From Dryocosmus kuriphilus (lineage: Eukaryota; Arthropoda; Insecta; Hymenoptera; Cynipidae): DNA of 64,000 nt. The notes under the pieces were generated by a model. That model was not told where the DNA came from and searched no databases. It worked only from the letters and a program-made list of their open reading frames with translations. Below, piece by piece: positions 11,721 to 24,211 of this stretch. The DNA lies in contig CM076191.1 in the NCBI GenBank assembly GCA_038277395.1, forward strand, positions 24,462,983 through 24,526,982. The letters are read 5' to 3'. Both the position numbers and the translations under genes were made by a program. Numbering within the stretch: the first letter of the stretch is position 1; every line of letters starts with the position of its first letter.

Positions 11721-13539
11721 TGTGTGTGCCACGAAGGATGCAGACCTTTTTACAAACACGTAAAGATCCAAAGTACCAAAATACGCCTCGTAATTAATGA
11801 AGATAAAAATTATGTTTAGAGAGAAATCGTTTTTTTCAGCAGATATAAATAAAATGTTAAACATTGTTACATGACGTCAAATGCAAAGTATCGTAATTCA
11901 AACGAATTTCTGGTACCTGGTATACCGGTGTACATTACCCACGTGCATGCGTTTAATATCTGCACGTGAGCAAAGCGTGAATAATTTTCCGGACACGGTC
12001 CTCTCTCTCTCTCTAGTGTGCGTTGAGCAAGGTAAATAATAAATCCGCGCGAAAAAGTTTCACAAGACCGAGGCTACCTGCAGAGTCGAGAGTGTAGTGT
12101 GCACATATTGTATCTGTATAAAAGTGTATATACAAACCGGACGGATGTGTTATTTTCACATATATGTGCTACCTCTTTAATTATTAATTAAATTCGGCGA
12201 AAGAATCAATATTTTAAAGTTAAAATTCAAACATACATATATTGAAATAATACTTGTATCGTTGTAACAGAACACTTTCACTTTCTTGAAAGCACTTTAA
12301 AATAATAGTAGGTATGCACCAATGTAAGTACAGTACCTATCCAATTCCTAATTTATATATCGTTGGCTGAGTCTGCTTCTATTTGCGTTTTTATCAGTTT
12401 CGCAGAAGAGACAAATGAAAATTGACCTTTACGTTTATTTTATTATCAATGATAAAGTCTTTTTACATATATAATTTTTTATTTCTTGGCCTCATTATTT
12501 GAAACTTTAAAGCAAAAAATCTCAAAGATAATAGGAATTGAAAGTTTGCTTACACGGAGAAAGAACAATATGCCTCCGAAAATATACCATTTGAGTTTCT
12601 TTTTATTCTATTTTCACTTTAAATTAAAAGAATTTTATTTTGAAAACATTTAATCTTCAACATTTAATCAAGATTATGTAAGTACAATAAAATAAATAAA
12701 ATTAGGTGATATTTTTTATTTTAAAAATGTTTAATAGTGAAAGAAGCTTTTGTTTTCTAATTTTAAAACAGTTTCTCGAGTATTCTGGAAATGATTTTTC
12801 GTAAATGCCAATTTAAAATTAAGAAGGCCAAGTTCTTGTGTGTTTTATTATTAAACTTATCGAACGTTTTTTTAAAAAGTGAATACTTCTATAGGCACGC
12901 AAGGTACACTTTTCCTTGAGCAGTGAACCGGCGCGGCGGGCGAGCGACCGTCATGAACCGAACAGAAATGATAAAAATAGCCTGCCATATACGCAGCTCT
13001 CTCCCCTCACCGCGCTCTCTTCGCCGGGCCAGGCGAACTGCTCTACAAGCGCTGCAAGCGGCTATCGGCTCTTCTCGTCTCTTTCAGCTAGATTTCGGGC
13101 CCCTCGACGCGCTCGCCGTTCTCTACCTAGTATAATCTTGTATAATGCTATTCCGCGTCTCCACCTCAGTTTTACGTAAACAGTGGAAAAGAAACATGAC
13201 ACCGAACAAAAATTTACTAATGCATCCACTGATACTGATACTTCACTATACAAATAACGATAAACATCTTTTTATTATTTCACCTATTTTCAAAACTAGT
13301 AAAGCCCATACCACATCTATTTATGTATTCACTTCTACCGAGCTTCCTCAGACGGACCCAATTTTTTTTCTATTTCTTTTCTACGCGTTTTAGAAAAAAA
13401 ACGATTTTTTCGTTTTTAACGATTAAAAATGAAATTTTCCTCGAAAACGGCGCAAAATATGAATAATAGTACCAATCTCAAAATCGTTCCCCTTGCAGAA
13501 GTCTATAAAATTATACCGCAAATTTCCGGAAATTGTTAA
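11721..13539. other. Non-coding stretch with one GC-rich island
   Basis: No gene is recognised. A GC- and CpG-rich island at 12905-13180 contains several short overlapping open frames on both strands, none of known type. The rest is AT-rich with a short CT run at 12001-12015. The island might be a host regulatory or exon region, but nothing supports a specific call. Confidence 0.35.
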
Positions 13540-13745
13540 ATACCTTAAATTACGAGAAATTTTACAAATTTCATTTGGGTAATTTTGTAAATTACGAGCA
13601 ATTTTACAAATTTCGTAAATTTGGATAATTTTGTAAGTTTCTAGTAAGTTCGTAAATTAAAATTACCAGATATTTCAAATATTTACAAAAATTTCCAAAA
13701 ATTACAAAATTTCAAAAAATTTCAAACGTTTACGCAGCAGCTACA
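13540..13745. repeat. Low-complexity AAATTTC/TTACAAATTT tract
   Basis: Degenerate, partly palindromic repetition of ATTTTACAAATTTC-like words over about 200 bases. Similar wording recurs in the centre of the neighbouring inverted element at 14150-14230 (TTACCATAAATTACCGATAA). Confidence 0.6.
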
Positions 13746-13747
13746 TG

Positions 13748-14510
13748 AGGTAATCTTGCTCAAAATGAGCAAGCGAAGCAGCTACATACAGTCTTTTTAT
13801 AACTGCTCGTAGTTATGAAAAGTCTCTTTATAACTACTTTTTAGTACGGTTTCAGAATAGGCCAGTTTCAACACACCATACATGCCTCGAAAATCGAACA
13901 TTCCGTGCATGTGTTACAAAAAGATTTTTAATATCTATCATCAGTTACAATAAGACTTGATCTACCTACTGCACTTGCGCACTTTGAACACGATCTCTTC
14001 TTCTTGCTGCTGCGCTTGCGCATTTCAAACAAATTACTTTCCAGGAGAGTGCTGGAATCCTGTCTAGCAACATGACCTTACAAATGGCTTTACGAGTTGA
14101 CATTAGACAGCGTAATTATGAATAGTGATTTGATTAGATAAACACGAAGCGATAAGTTACCATAAATTACCGATAAATTACTATAAATTACTGATAGATT
14201 TCCATAAATTATCAAAAATTTCCGAAAATTTCTAAATACATAATCACTATGTCAAGTTTTAACTCTTAAAGTCAGTTGTGAGGTTATATGTTGCTAGACA
14301 GGATTCCAGTACACTCTTGGAAAATAATTGGATCGAATTGTGCAAGCGCAGCATCTAGAAAAAGTGATCTTGTTCAAAGTGCGCAAGCGCTGCAGCTAGA
14401 AAAAGTCTTTTTATAACTGTTCATAGTTATAAAATGTATTTTTATAACTACTTTTTAGTATGGCTATACATCTCTCAAAAACCAAAGATTCCGTGCATGT
14501 CTTACAAACA
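13748..14510. mobile_element. Compound repeat: inverted arms inside direct repeats
   Basis: Outer direct repeats lie at 13748-13924 and 14360-14510; both contain TTTTTATAACT, ATAACTACTTTTTAGTA and ATTCCGTGCATGT. An inverted pair lies at 13972-14095 and 14281-14397, each with GGAATCCTGTCTAGCAACAT or its complement and TGCGCACTTTGAACA. The centre is AT-rich low complexity. There is no coding sequence. This fits a non-autonomous inverted-repeat element combined with a duplication. Confidence 0.65.
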
Positions 14511-16140
14511 CAATTTTTTCTATTCTCATCCCCGTCAGGAATTTGCAGGGTTTCTTATTACCAAAGAGGATGCGAGATTTATTTGTATTTCAAAGTTAAT
14601 TTAGATTATAAATAACTTTGAATATTACAATTATTATGACGACCATATTTTTCACTAAAAATGTTTGTGATATTTGGTAATGAGTAATAAAATGGTTATA
14701 TTTTATTTAATCTTTATCCATTTTTGGCTAAATTTTCCATGAAAGTACTTTGAATAATGTATCTAACGTATTAACGATAGTAATATGTTGACAAATAAGT
14801 TTACATACACGACCGTTCCTACAGAGATATTTCTTGAAATAAAATTATTGAACATAGAACAATATACCTCTGTGAGTTGACTAAGAAACCGAACTTTTCA
14901 TTTTTTAAGAAATTATGTATCTTACCCTGTTTTTTCCTTGGTGTAATTCTGTGAAGAACGCTGTCTCTAATGAGCAGTACGGGGGTGGTTGGAAGCATCT
15001 CTTTTATGCTAAGTTTCTTTGTTTAAACTTTATTACGCAAAACTACTTTCTTTAAACATTATTTTTCTGAATACTTTTCTTGGTGTTTGGAAGCATATTT
15101 TCTGTGTTGAGTGTCTTCGTTTAAATCGAATTACGCAAAAGTGCTTTTTTTTTGAGATTACAGATTGTTAGCTTTTTTAGACGCATTAAATAAAAATGCC
15201 AATGTTTTCATTTTTAATCGTAAGAGGAGAACCTAAAAAGCCTAAAAATATAAAAAGTCAATTTCGTCAAAAAACTGAGATATAACATTGAGCCCGCGAT
15301 ATCATGCTCATCAATGAAAACTGACATCTTTTCTACAATTTCCAAGTATCAATCTCATTTATCTATTTATTAAATCTATTTATCTACATTAATACTGAAA
15401 ATATAACATACCATGACTAAATATTCTCTGGTCGACATATATTTAGAGACTAGTCCTCAATACCGGCTCAAAACGTAAAGAGTATACATACATATGTATG
15501 ATTAGAGAATTTCATCACGAGAAGAATTGGACTTGAAACTTGAGCGAGTGTGTCTTAAAATGTTGGCAAACCTGCAAAGCAAGAGCTGCTGTAGGTAGCT
15601 GACTCGCAAAAAAATTGGTGAAGGGTTTATTTAGTATTTACTTCTGAGTTCCGATTTTTCTCGAGAGACGTCAAGAAGCACGGAGTGCCAGTCGAGGGCG
15701 AAAGGGTCATTTTTCCAAGGCAACTTAGCTACCCTGGAATTTTAATTAAGCTTTTTTGCGACTCGCTCAATCCCTGTTCCGTTATATTATATAGACGGAG
15801 CGTCAACCGTGTTTTGCGTCTCTACGCGAGAAACGAGGGTATTTGCGCCTTAAAGGGCGAACACGTGGGAACCATGGGTAGCTTCAGAATTACTTATGAA
15901 AGCTGCTAACTCTCTTAATCTCTCGTTTTTTCTTGTTTTTAGTCATAATAATAGAAAATCTGATTACTCTTTTATAAGAGATTTGTTTTGCCTTTTACAA
16001 AGAAAGCCTATAAAGTTGATTTTTATTTCAGTACTTTGGTATATTTTCATTAATAAACAGACATATTCATTAATAATCATTACAAAAATATTCTATTGAA
16101 ATTGTGGGATTGTAAGAAATTTTATATAAGAAATAAAAAT
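14511..16140. other. Non-coding stretch, nothing recognised
   Basis: AT-rich and not obviously repeated elsewhere in the window. A less AT-rich patch at 15660-15900 holds a 74-codon open frame without any recognisable motif. Confidence 0.35.
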
Positions 16141-16197
16141 TGAAAATATGTGGACGGAGTGTGGCTCGATCGGTAACGTGCTTAGGTTGCAAATTTC

Positions 16198-16983
16198 AGA
16201 ATCAGAAACCAGACATAGTGTACCCGAAGGATTTTGGTGCACTGAATCCGAATCCGAGCTCAGAATTACTCCATCACGTCAGGTTTTCGAGATATCCCAA
16301 CCTAAATGTGCGAAAAGCACTGTTTTTCACTAACTTTGAGGTTACTTCACGTCTCGAATAAATTTTTTTTCCAAAAACCAGTGCACGGTCTTAAAGAGGA
16401 ACTTGTACCCTTCAAAACCCATTTTTCAAATCTGGAAAATCTTTTTTTTTCGTTCAGATATCGATGATTGAAGTTTAGCATTTTGGCGATTTCGTGAGTT
16501 AGTCGAAACAGCAGGATTCCTTTCTTAAAGCTTTCCCAGGGCGTCGGCCTGAATCTAAGTCAACTATACACCTATGCCTATGGGGTTTCAGCGTACTTCG
16601 TTATTGTGTATAGTTGACTTAGATTAAGGCCGACGCCCTGGGAAAGCTTTAAGAAAGGAATTCTGCTGTTTCAACTAACTCACGAAATCGCTAAAATGCT
16701 AAACTTCAATCATCGATGTCTCAACGAAAAAAAAAAAAGATTTTCCAGATTTGAAAAATGGGTTTTGAAGGGTAAGAGTTCTTCTTTAAGACAGTGCTAC
16801 CGTATTTTGGAAAAAAAATTTATTCGAAACGTGAAGTAACCTCAAAGTTAGTGAAAAACAGTGTTTTTCGCACCTTTAGGTTAGGATATCTCGAAAACCT
16901 GACGTGATGGAGTTATTCTGAGCTCGGATTCCGATTCAGAGCATCAAAATCCTTCGGGTACACTATGTCTAGTTTCTGGTTCT
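16198..16983. mobile_element. Long near-perfect inverted repeat (arms about 375 bp)
   Basis: The left arm (16198-16571) and right arm (16606-16983) are reverse complements with few differences, separated by a 34-base loop. Landmarks include AAAGCTTTCCCAGGGCGTCG (near 16531) against its complement (near 16630), and GACATAGTGTACCCGAAGGA (near 16213) against its complement near 16950. There is no coding sequence. A transcript through it would fold into a long hairpin. The left flank (16150-16185) resembles the first half of a tRNA-like sequence, and TGGGCTCGAAACC near 17039 on the right resembles a B box. Confidence 0.9.
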
Positions 16984-18895
16984 AGACTTTTGTCAATATT
17001 TGTCGGCCTGTGTTATGTTCCATACTGCTCATGCTATCCTGGGCTCGAAACCAAATATAGGAAAGTTTAATAATCTATCAAAGTTCTAGCTGATATGAAT
17101 ATGTTCTAGCATCGTCAATCATTTCATTTAAATATTAATAATTCTTGATCGGACTCATCCTTAAAAATAAAAATTATCAGGATTATCGCCGTTTCAGTAG
17201 TCATGTTACATGTCAGATATTCAAATCGAAAATTACACTTACGCATTAACTTCCTTCAATTCGTTTTTCTTCTTGAACCAGTCATATTGCAGCTTACTGC
17301 ATCATATTAAATCCATTGTAAATGAAACACGTAGAAGAAGCTCTTCAGTTTATGCACGTAAGTGCACATTCTCACGTAATACAACAAAAATACTGGGGTA
17401 CTTAGCAATCCGAAAAGGCTTCATCTTCTGCGAATCAAAAGCTAGTGGCTTGACCTTCCTTTTACCTCTTTACATCTTTAAGAAGAGAGAATGGAAAGAC
17501 TATAGCCATCATATACGCTCTGAGGGGTATTTCAAGTAATAGCACTATAATATCAGCACATCGTCATCGTCTTCAAAGTGTGCGTTCACCCAGCACTTTA
17601 AGTCGCGCATCTTATTTTACTTTATTATACGCACGTGGATGCACCTTGGCCGCAACGGGTGACCACTTTGCGATTTATTGTTCACCACAATGTCCAACTT
17701 TGATGTCTTTGTAGGCCTTCAAGAGGTGGCATTTCTCAGAAACTACATACAGATATTTATACTCAAAATTAGTGAGATTATTTTGAAATTAAAAGAAATT
17801 TAAATTAATAGAAATACAGGAATTTTATTTTATTCACTATTTTATTCTTTTAGTCTTTCCAGCAATTATACGAAGATCAATCCTTTTGTGGCCATCGATT
17901 TTCTATTGTTTGCTGTAAATATATTTTAAATTCCACATCCAGCGATTTTATTTCATGTATACTGGACGGTTTAGGGTCAATTTAGTTTCCTTTTTATCCA
18001 TTTTCTCTCAATCATAGTCAAGATCAGATCCTTTTTATCCAATTATTTCAACTAAATTATTTTCGAGTCTAATACTATCAGTCGTCAAACGTGCATACGA
18101 TAATTATTGAGCTAGAAGAAATAAGAGATGAAGAAGTATTTTCCCGCCTGAAAAATTTCAATTTCTTATTTTTATTCTTTTTTTAAAAAAAGAAAACAGT
18201 TAAAATAGTAACATTATATAACTTCCTTCAAGCACTTTTTTGTTTTATTTTAAGCTCTATTTTTTAAAATACACAGAAAAAAAAAAACATCTCATTTAGA
18301 AAAAAAAATGAAGACAAATTTACTGAAACAAAACTGAACAGCAGTTGATTCATTTCGAGCAATATATGAACATTCACAGCAATTCAATTATTCTTTTAGG
18401 TCTGATATTGATCATGACAGCGAACATATGTCTGAAGTTCAAGATGAACTTGCAAAAAAATGAGCTGAAACAAAACTCATACCCCAAGTTTTTTTCTGTG
18501 TAGATAGTCTAAGATCCTTTTCTTCATTATTATAATAAAAGAAATTTACATTTAATGATGCTCTTATCCTGAAAATATCCAAATATTTCAGTTTGTACTA
18601 CTGTAATACAATCTTTTATCTTATATCTTACATCTTACCTTATCTCTCACCTAAAAAATGATTGAATTCTTCCCCATTATATTAAAGGACCCCACGCAAA
18701 ATGTATAGAAAAGGGGTTTTCGGTCAAAATTCGATCAAATTCCGTTTTCTGAAGCTTTACTTGATGCTTAATAAAATTTGTGATGAGACAGTTTAACTGA
18801 GAAGCTTTTTCCATACATTTTTTGCAGGTCCTTTTCGAAAATATCACGGAATAGAAATTGTGCCCTTAAAAATTGTATCTTTGTATTTAAAAAAA
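16984..18895. other. Non-coding stretch
   Basis: AT-rich with no recognisable coding domain. The open frame at 17210-17539 (109 codons, plus) has no recognisable motif and ordinary AT-driven composition. Confidence 0.35.
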
Positions 18896-19566
18896 TCTGC
18901 TCACTTCTTTCGCACATTCTCATCACGCGCTTCGCTCGCAAAATTGAGCGCGCCCAGCGCGCTTGTTAATATTTTCTCGTATCTCGCATAGTTTTTCTGA
19001 AAAGTGAATTTGTCTTTTTTTTTATATTTCGCGAATAACTAAAAAAATATGCGTCTTCACAAAAAAATGAAAGAGAGAAAATTTGTAGATCTTTTTGAGC
19101 TGAACAGCGTATCTTTCGTATCTTGCATAGTTTGGCGGGAAATTTGAGTTTTTGATTTTTAATAACGTTTTCTCGATTAAAACAAAAACCGTGCCTTTTA
19201 TGAAAAAATAGTTAATACAAAATTTGTAGATTTTTTTTTAGATGAACAATTTTACTCTCTACCGTTTTTTTGTGTCTTGCCTAGTTTAGCCGGAAAATTG
19301 ATTTTTTGATTTTGTGAAAAACCGTTTTTGATGGATAAAACCATAACCACTGGTCAAAACCGCTGGTTAACGAACTCGTTCTTTGTTTTTACGCCTTAAA
19401 GAAGTGTGCCAAAACGCAATCCAATCCAATTAGTCCTTCAACAATGACAACGACACAACGACAACGATGACAACGACAACAGACAGACAGACACCGTCAT
19501 AAAACATGTTTTTTCGGATTCAGGGGGTCAAGAAACGTCGAAATTTCATGAAATCCGCGAAAAATA
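18896..19566 (-). mobile_element. GCGAAGC hairpin family, copy B
   Basis: Read on the minus strand it begins near 19566 with the family start (TTTCGCGGATTTCATGAAAT), then CCCCTGAATCC, a GTC/GTT-type microsatellite (19440-19495), the conserved GGATTGCG block and the tandem units. It ends in a GC-rich tail with GCGAGCGAAGCGCG, GATGAGAATGTGCG and a decayed terminal hairpin near 18896-18916. The outer 5' motif ACATTCTCATCA is missing. Confidence 0.8.
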
Positions 19567-19988
19567 AAAAATATAATATTGGAGGGATTAAAAACTTAAT
19601 TCTTTCAGAACTAAAAAGATCTTATTCTCAAATTCAGCGTTAATTCATTTTTAGGAGTAAAATGTGTTACACTGTTTTGAAAAGAAACCTGCTCTCAGGA
19701 TTATTAAATTTAAGAATATAATCTATATGCGAAGATTCGTTTAGGTTTAAAAAACTAAAACAAAAAACTTAAAGTTTTGAAGGCAGCATTCTTGTGGAAA
19801 TAGCGCCTATTTGACCCCATTAGAATTAAAGCGATAGTTTGGGACTAATCGGTCTATTTTTTATCAATATTCCAATTTAAGAGCTGGTGTTTGCTATTTG
19901 TCGTCAAAAGTAAAAGTGGTCATTGTTTGAGCTACTTCGTGTAAGAACTCATTGATAATTTTAGGAATACTGATTCATCTAAAAATTT
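19567..19988. other. Short AT-rich gap, nothing recognised
   Basis: Between hairpin copy B and the SINE. No coding sequence or repeat was identified. Confidence 0.4.
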
Positions 19989-20004
19989 GACTTTAATTAG
20001 TCTC

Positions 20005-20327
20005 AAGAGCCTCGGTGGCTCAGGTGGTAGCTCGTCGGCCTTCTAAGCAAGAGGTCCGGGGTTCTATTCCTGAGCCGAGTACCAATGGAATTTTCTATGT
20101 ACTTCTACCGAGGCTCTCGTGGTTCAGAACCCACGTTAAACTGTAGGTCCCCTCATAAAAAGAGGGCAGCGATCTTTCGGGGAAGATGCTTCATGTCGAG
20201 GGGCATATATTGCTTAGGGGTCACTGGGCAATTTTGAGAGACTAAGGAAGTTGTAAAATTTGTTTAGAATTTTTCTGTAAGACTCTCAAAACCCGTAAAA
20301 GGGAGGGAGTATAAACTAATATACAAG
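20005..20327 (+). mobile_element. tRNA-derived SINE with a 16-bp target-site duplication
   Basis: The element is flanked by perfect copies of GACTTTAATTAGTCTC at 19989-20004 and 20328-20343. Its head (20007-20078) is tRNA-like: A box TGGCTCAGGTGGTA, anticodon loop CTTCTAA (reads TCT, arginine-like) and B box GGTTCTATTCC. The body follows. The tail (about 20250-20327) ends CTCAAAACCCGTAAAAGGGA then GGGAGTATAAACTAATATACAA. This tail matches the 3' end of the LINE at 30752-33632, as expected for a SINE that borrows that LINE's reverse transcriptase. A second copy lies at 46825-47125 on the other strand. Confidence 0.93.
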
Positions 20328-20343
20328 ACTTTAATTAGTCTCT

Positions 20344-23050
20344 ATCTGAAGCCTTTTAATATTAATTGGGGTAAGAGGAAGAAAACTCTTCAGCAAAGAG
20401 ATATTTATAAATTTATTAAATGAGTTTAAAGTAAGTTTAAAATATGTTTTTCAAGAATACAAGGTACAGAATCATATTTCAAAATACTTATTTAATTTAT
20501 GTTTGAGAAAAACAGCGTAAATCTTCAGTAAATAATATTTCATAGTACGTAAATATAATTGAAAATTACAAGTTCAATATCCCGTTATATATATATATAT
20601 ATAGTTTTTCTGAAAGTTTGTTTCCTATTTAAAGTTCTCATATAGTTTAACTTTAAACACCCACCCCGTAAATAAAGTACTCAACCCTTACGTAAGCTAC
20701 AATCACTTCTTAATTTGAAGACACACAATACCTTAAAATACAAATTTGAAAAAGCCTTCAGGAAAACAAGGATTGTTATTTAAATTTGAAGAAGGTTCTG
20801 CTTGTTTCAGTGTGCCCTCTCTGATTAGATGTTTCCACTTTCCATACCCTGGAGGAAACGATAGTACGTACATCCTATTATATTCGAGAAGAGAAGACTA
20901 GCCGATATGTTCCCACGCGAGTATACATATGATATCCATGTATAAATGGATACATACAATATACATATATGCACGAAGCAAGTCTCGCCGAAGTCTGGTT
21001 ACGAGGGTCTCCTGGTCTCCTCTCGTTCTGCTTCTTCTTTTGCAACCACCTTCTTTCCGGAGAACCCTGCACTCCTTCTTTAACGTAGTGGGCGGTTACA
21101 AGGCCTCGAGGGGTCCTCGAGCCCTAATCACTGCTCACTCGTATATGCGAGAAGAACATATGCGTTATCCTTAAACGTGTTCCTACATATTCGCCAGCTA
21201 AAAGGCGAGTAATGCGAACGCGCTTAAATGTGCATGCTCTTAAATCTCACGTGTGCACCTACAATACCTACATGCACAATACACGCATGATAGATACAGC
21301 AGGTATGGTACCCGGTGCAAGGACGTACATCGTACACGTGTATGCAAATGCATATTAATCACGATAATACCAAAAGGCTGTGTGGGAGGTGGGAACTTCC
21401 TTGCTATTTTCAATATTACAGCACTTTTTACATTTTACACGTTACCACCTACCCCATCAACTACAAACCTAGATATATATATATATATGTATATATACGG
21501 GAAACTTTATACATATGTTGCTGCTGAAAAGTTTATACATACTATAGGTTCTATGGTAGTATAATGGATAGCGATGTATCTGACCTTAAGACTTTAAAAT
21601 TCTGTTGGGTCGCTTTTATTTCTGCAACGAGATATTTGTGGGTAAGGGAAGATTAATTGTTGTACTTTTTTCGGTGCAAGAAGGTATAGTAAAACGTTGT
21701 TTTTGTTTGATATATTTAAAGCAAGAAATATTTTCTGTGTTTTTTTCAACCTTCCGTAGATTTTAACGGCTTTTAAATAATTCCAAAACTGGTAAAAGTA
21801 ACAGAAAATTAAAAAGGAAAATGTAGGTAATATGGAGGCAGATAAGCTCAGATGGTAACGTGCTTGACTTATATTCTAGTCAGCAGCCCATTAGTGATAC
21901 TGTCGTGGGTTCGAATTCCTCTGCAGGGAATTAAAATCGATACAAAGTAAAAAAAGTTTCTCTTCTTTTCTCTGGATAATCTCAATCCTACAAAGTAAAT
22001 AGATTTACGAAATTCTGATCTGATTGACTCTGCTTACAGTTTGCAGTGTGCGTGATATTTTTACAATTTGACCGAAGAAACTTCTGGCTCCATGAAAAAA
22101 ATTGTATTGAAAGTGGATTAACAACAACTGTGTGTGGCTTATATGCTAAAGTGGGAATCGTAAAGTGTTTCTCGGTGGCGTGGAAATATAATGAACCAGC
22201 AAGAGATAGTGTCTTCTTAAATGCGGGGGAAGCTGGATGAACTGATCCAGAATCTTTAAAGCCTTTAGATTGCAAATCGTAGCTCATTAGTACCAAGTTA
22301 TTTAAATCGTGCTCATTTCCATACAACTATTTCACATCGATTACCGATTCAATAAATTCTCGTTCGTGTAATTTTCTTCTTAATGCGAATGCTATATATA
22401 AATCTAAATTTACATTTAACTTAACTTGATACACTTTTTACTATATTTGGATAAAAATCTAATATTTCATATCTAGGGACTCGAGAAAAAAATTTGTAAT
22501 CAGACATCACCAAAAATAAAAATGTTAAGCTCCATGGAAAAATTTTTGCTATCATATTTCTAAACCTCTCAAACTTTTTAATATTAACCCTCCAATTTCA
22601 ATTTTCCATATCCACTACAAATATTTTCACAAAAGTAAATATTTTTCACAAAATCATCCAGCTCCTCACACAGTACACTTATCTCAAACATAAAATGTTG
22701 CCACAGACAGTAGCAAAACAGGATCGACTGCGGAACAAATCGTGCGCGGATATTTGCCTTTTCGCATTTCTGAGCTATCGTAGCCGGAACCATACGTGGG
22801 GCTTCATAAATTTGTCGGATGGTTACGATTCCCATGCAATCACGTAGGTTCGTGTTTTCGCAATAAGAAGAATATCGAATATGAAAAAGAAAGTGCTTGA
22901 AAGTGTGAAGAAATTGGTATAGTGAGAGAGGGTAACAAAGCGAACTGTGTCCGACTTATAAAGAGAAAATTCTTTTGTGAATGGGAATATTTGTGACCAA
23001 TTTTATTAAAAATTATATTCAAGATTTCGATTAATCAAAAATAAAAAATC
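20344..23050. other. Mostly unique non-coding stretch
   Basis: Contains short TA runs (20588-20602, 21474-21490) and a less AT-rich patch at 20840-21350 with many TACATA/ACGTGT words but no recognisable exon. Open frames at 21988-22326 and 22584-22835 (minus) have no known motif. A tRNA-like sequence at 21836-21925 is listed separately. Confidence 0.35.
21836..21925 (+). other. tRNA-like sequence with long variable region (SINE head candidate)
   Basis: The A-box-like AAGCTCAGATGGTAACGTGC and a good B box GGGTTCGAATTCC are about 50 bases apart, and GCAGA near the start can pair with TCTGC at the end. The spacing suggests a serine/leucine-type tRNA origin. The arms do not all fold and no proper acceptor stem is present, so a working tRNA gene is unlikely. 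No target duplication was seen. Confidence 0.5.
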
Positions 23051-24211
23051 TGCCCGCTTCGCGGGCACATTCTCATCACGCATTCGCGCTCGATAAGTTA
23101 TTCACCTCGCGCTACGCGCTCGGTGTTTATGTATCGTATAAACCTTTAAATTAAAAATTCCAAAAGAAATTATTTTACTTAAGGCTCTATCGCCCTTAAG
23201 GAATACATTCTCATCATGACACTCGCGCTTCGCGCTCGATAATTACATTTTTTTAAAACACATTGTAGATTGGTAAAGTTTTTTTTGTGATTTTCCAACT
23301 TTTCACTATAGAGGATTTCGATTCTTAAAAGTAAAACGATGAGCTTATAAATAGATTTTGTAGCTCTATCCAAGGTGACAATTCTGCTTGTTAATATTTT
23401 CTCATATCTTGCATAGTTTTGCTGAAAAGTGGTTTTCTTTATATTTCATAACATATTTCACGAAAAACTCAAAAACTACGCGTCTGATCAAAAAAATGAC
23501 ACAAAGCAAATTTTAGATCTCTTTGAGTTGAACAACTTTGTTTATTATCATTTTTCCCTATCTTGCATAGTTTGGCGGGAAATTTGAAATTTTTTATTTT
23601 TATTAACGTTTTATCGATTAAAACAAAAACCGTGCATTTTATCAAAAAATGATTAAAACAAAATTTGTAGATATTTTTGAATTGAACAACTTTGTTGTTC
23701 ACTATTTTTTTTTATCTTGAATATTTTGGCAGAAAACCAGAGTTTTTTAATTTTAATAGCGTTTTCTTGATTAAAACAAGAACTGTTCATTTTATCAAAA
23801 AATAGTTAAAACAAAATTTGTAGATTTTTTAAGAAGAACAATTTTATGTTTTTACATTTTCTTGTATCTCTCATAGTTTAGCCGGAAAATGAATTTTTTG
23901 ATTTTGTGGAAAATGTTTTTGATGGATAAAACCATACCCGTTGGTCAAAAACCGCTGGTTAACGAAATCGTCCTTTCTTTTTATCCCTTAAAGAAGTGTA
24001 CCAAAGCGCAATCCAATCCGATTAGTCCTTCGAAAGTTATCGTGGGAACAGACTACGACAACAACGACGACGACGACAACGACGACAACAGACAGACACC
24101 GTCGTAAAAACCGTTTTTTTCGGATTCAGGGGGTCTCAAAACGTGGAGATTTCATGAAATCCGCGAAAGTCAAATTTTACATAAATCTAATACCTTCTCT
24201 GATGAGAATGT
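23051..24211 (-). mobile_element. GCGAAGC hairpin family, copy C (both ends present)
   Basis: The best-preserved ends in the window. On the minus strand the element starts with ACATTCTCATCA (24200-24211). It passes through CCCCTGAATCC, a GTC/GTT microsatellite (24055-24105), the GGATTGCG block and about four diverged tandem units (GCCAAACTATGCAAGAT-type words). It ends with GC-rich palindromes, TGATGAGAATGT (23067-23078) and finally the hairpin TGCCCGCGAAGCGGGCA (23051-23067) followed by a T-run. The terminal motif is thus inverted at both ends, but the hairpin lies outside it at one end only. No protein is encoded. Confidence 0.85.

Noticed and set aside
11586..11864. 92-codon minus-strand frame
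   Set aside because: It runs through the GC-rich tail of hairpin-family copy A, which is non-coding in other copies.
20007..20078. Functional arginine tRNA gene
   Set aside because: The anticodon stem and T stem do not pair fully and the sequence is the head of a SINE with target duplications, repeated at 47.1 kb.
21540..21625. tRNA-like sequence around GGTAGTATAATGGATAGCG
   Set aside because: Only an A-box-like piece is present; no B box or foldable arms.
22840..23049. Short minus-strand frame before copy C
   Set aside because: No motif, no splice signals and AT-driven composition.
23469..23702. 77-codon minus-strand frame in copy C
   Set aside because: The same tandem-unit artefact as in copy G.
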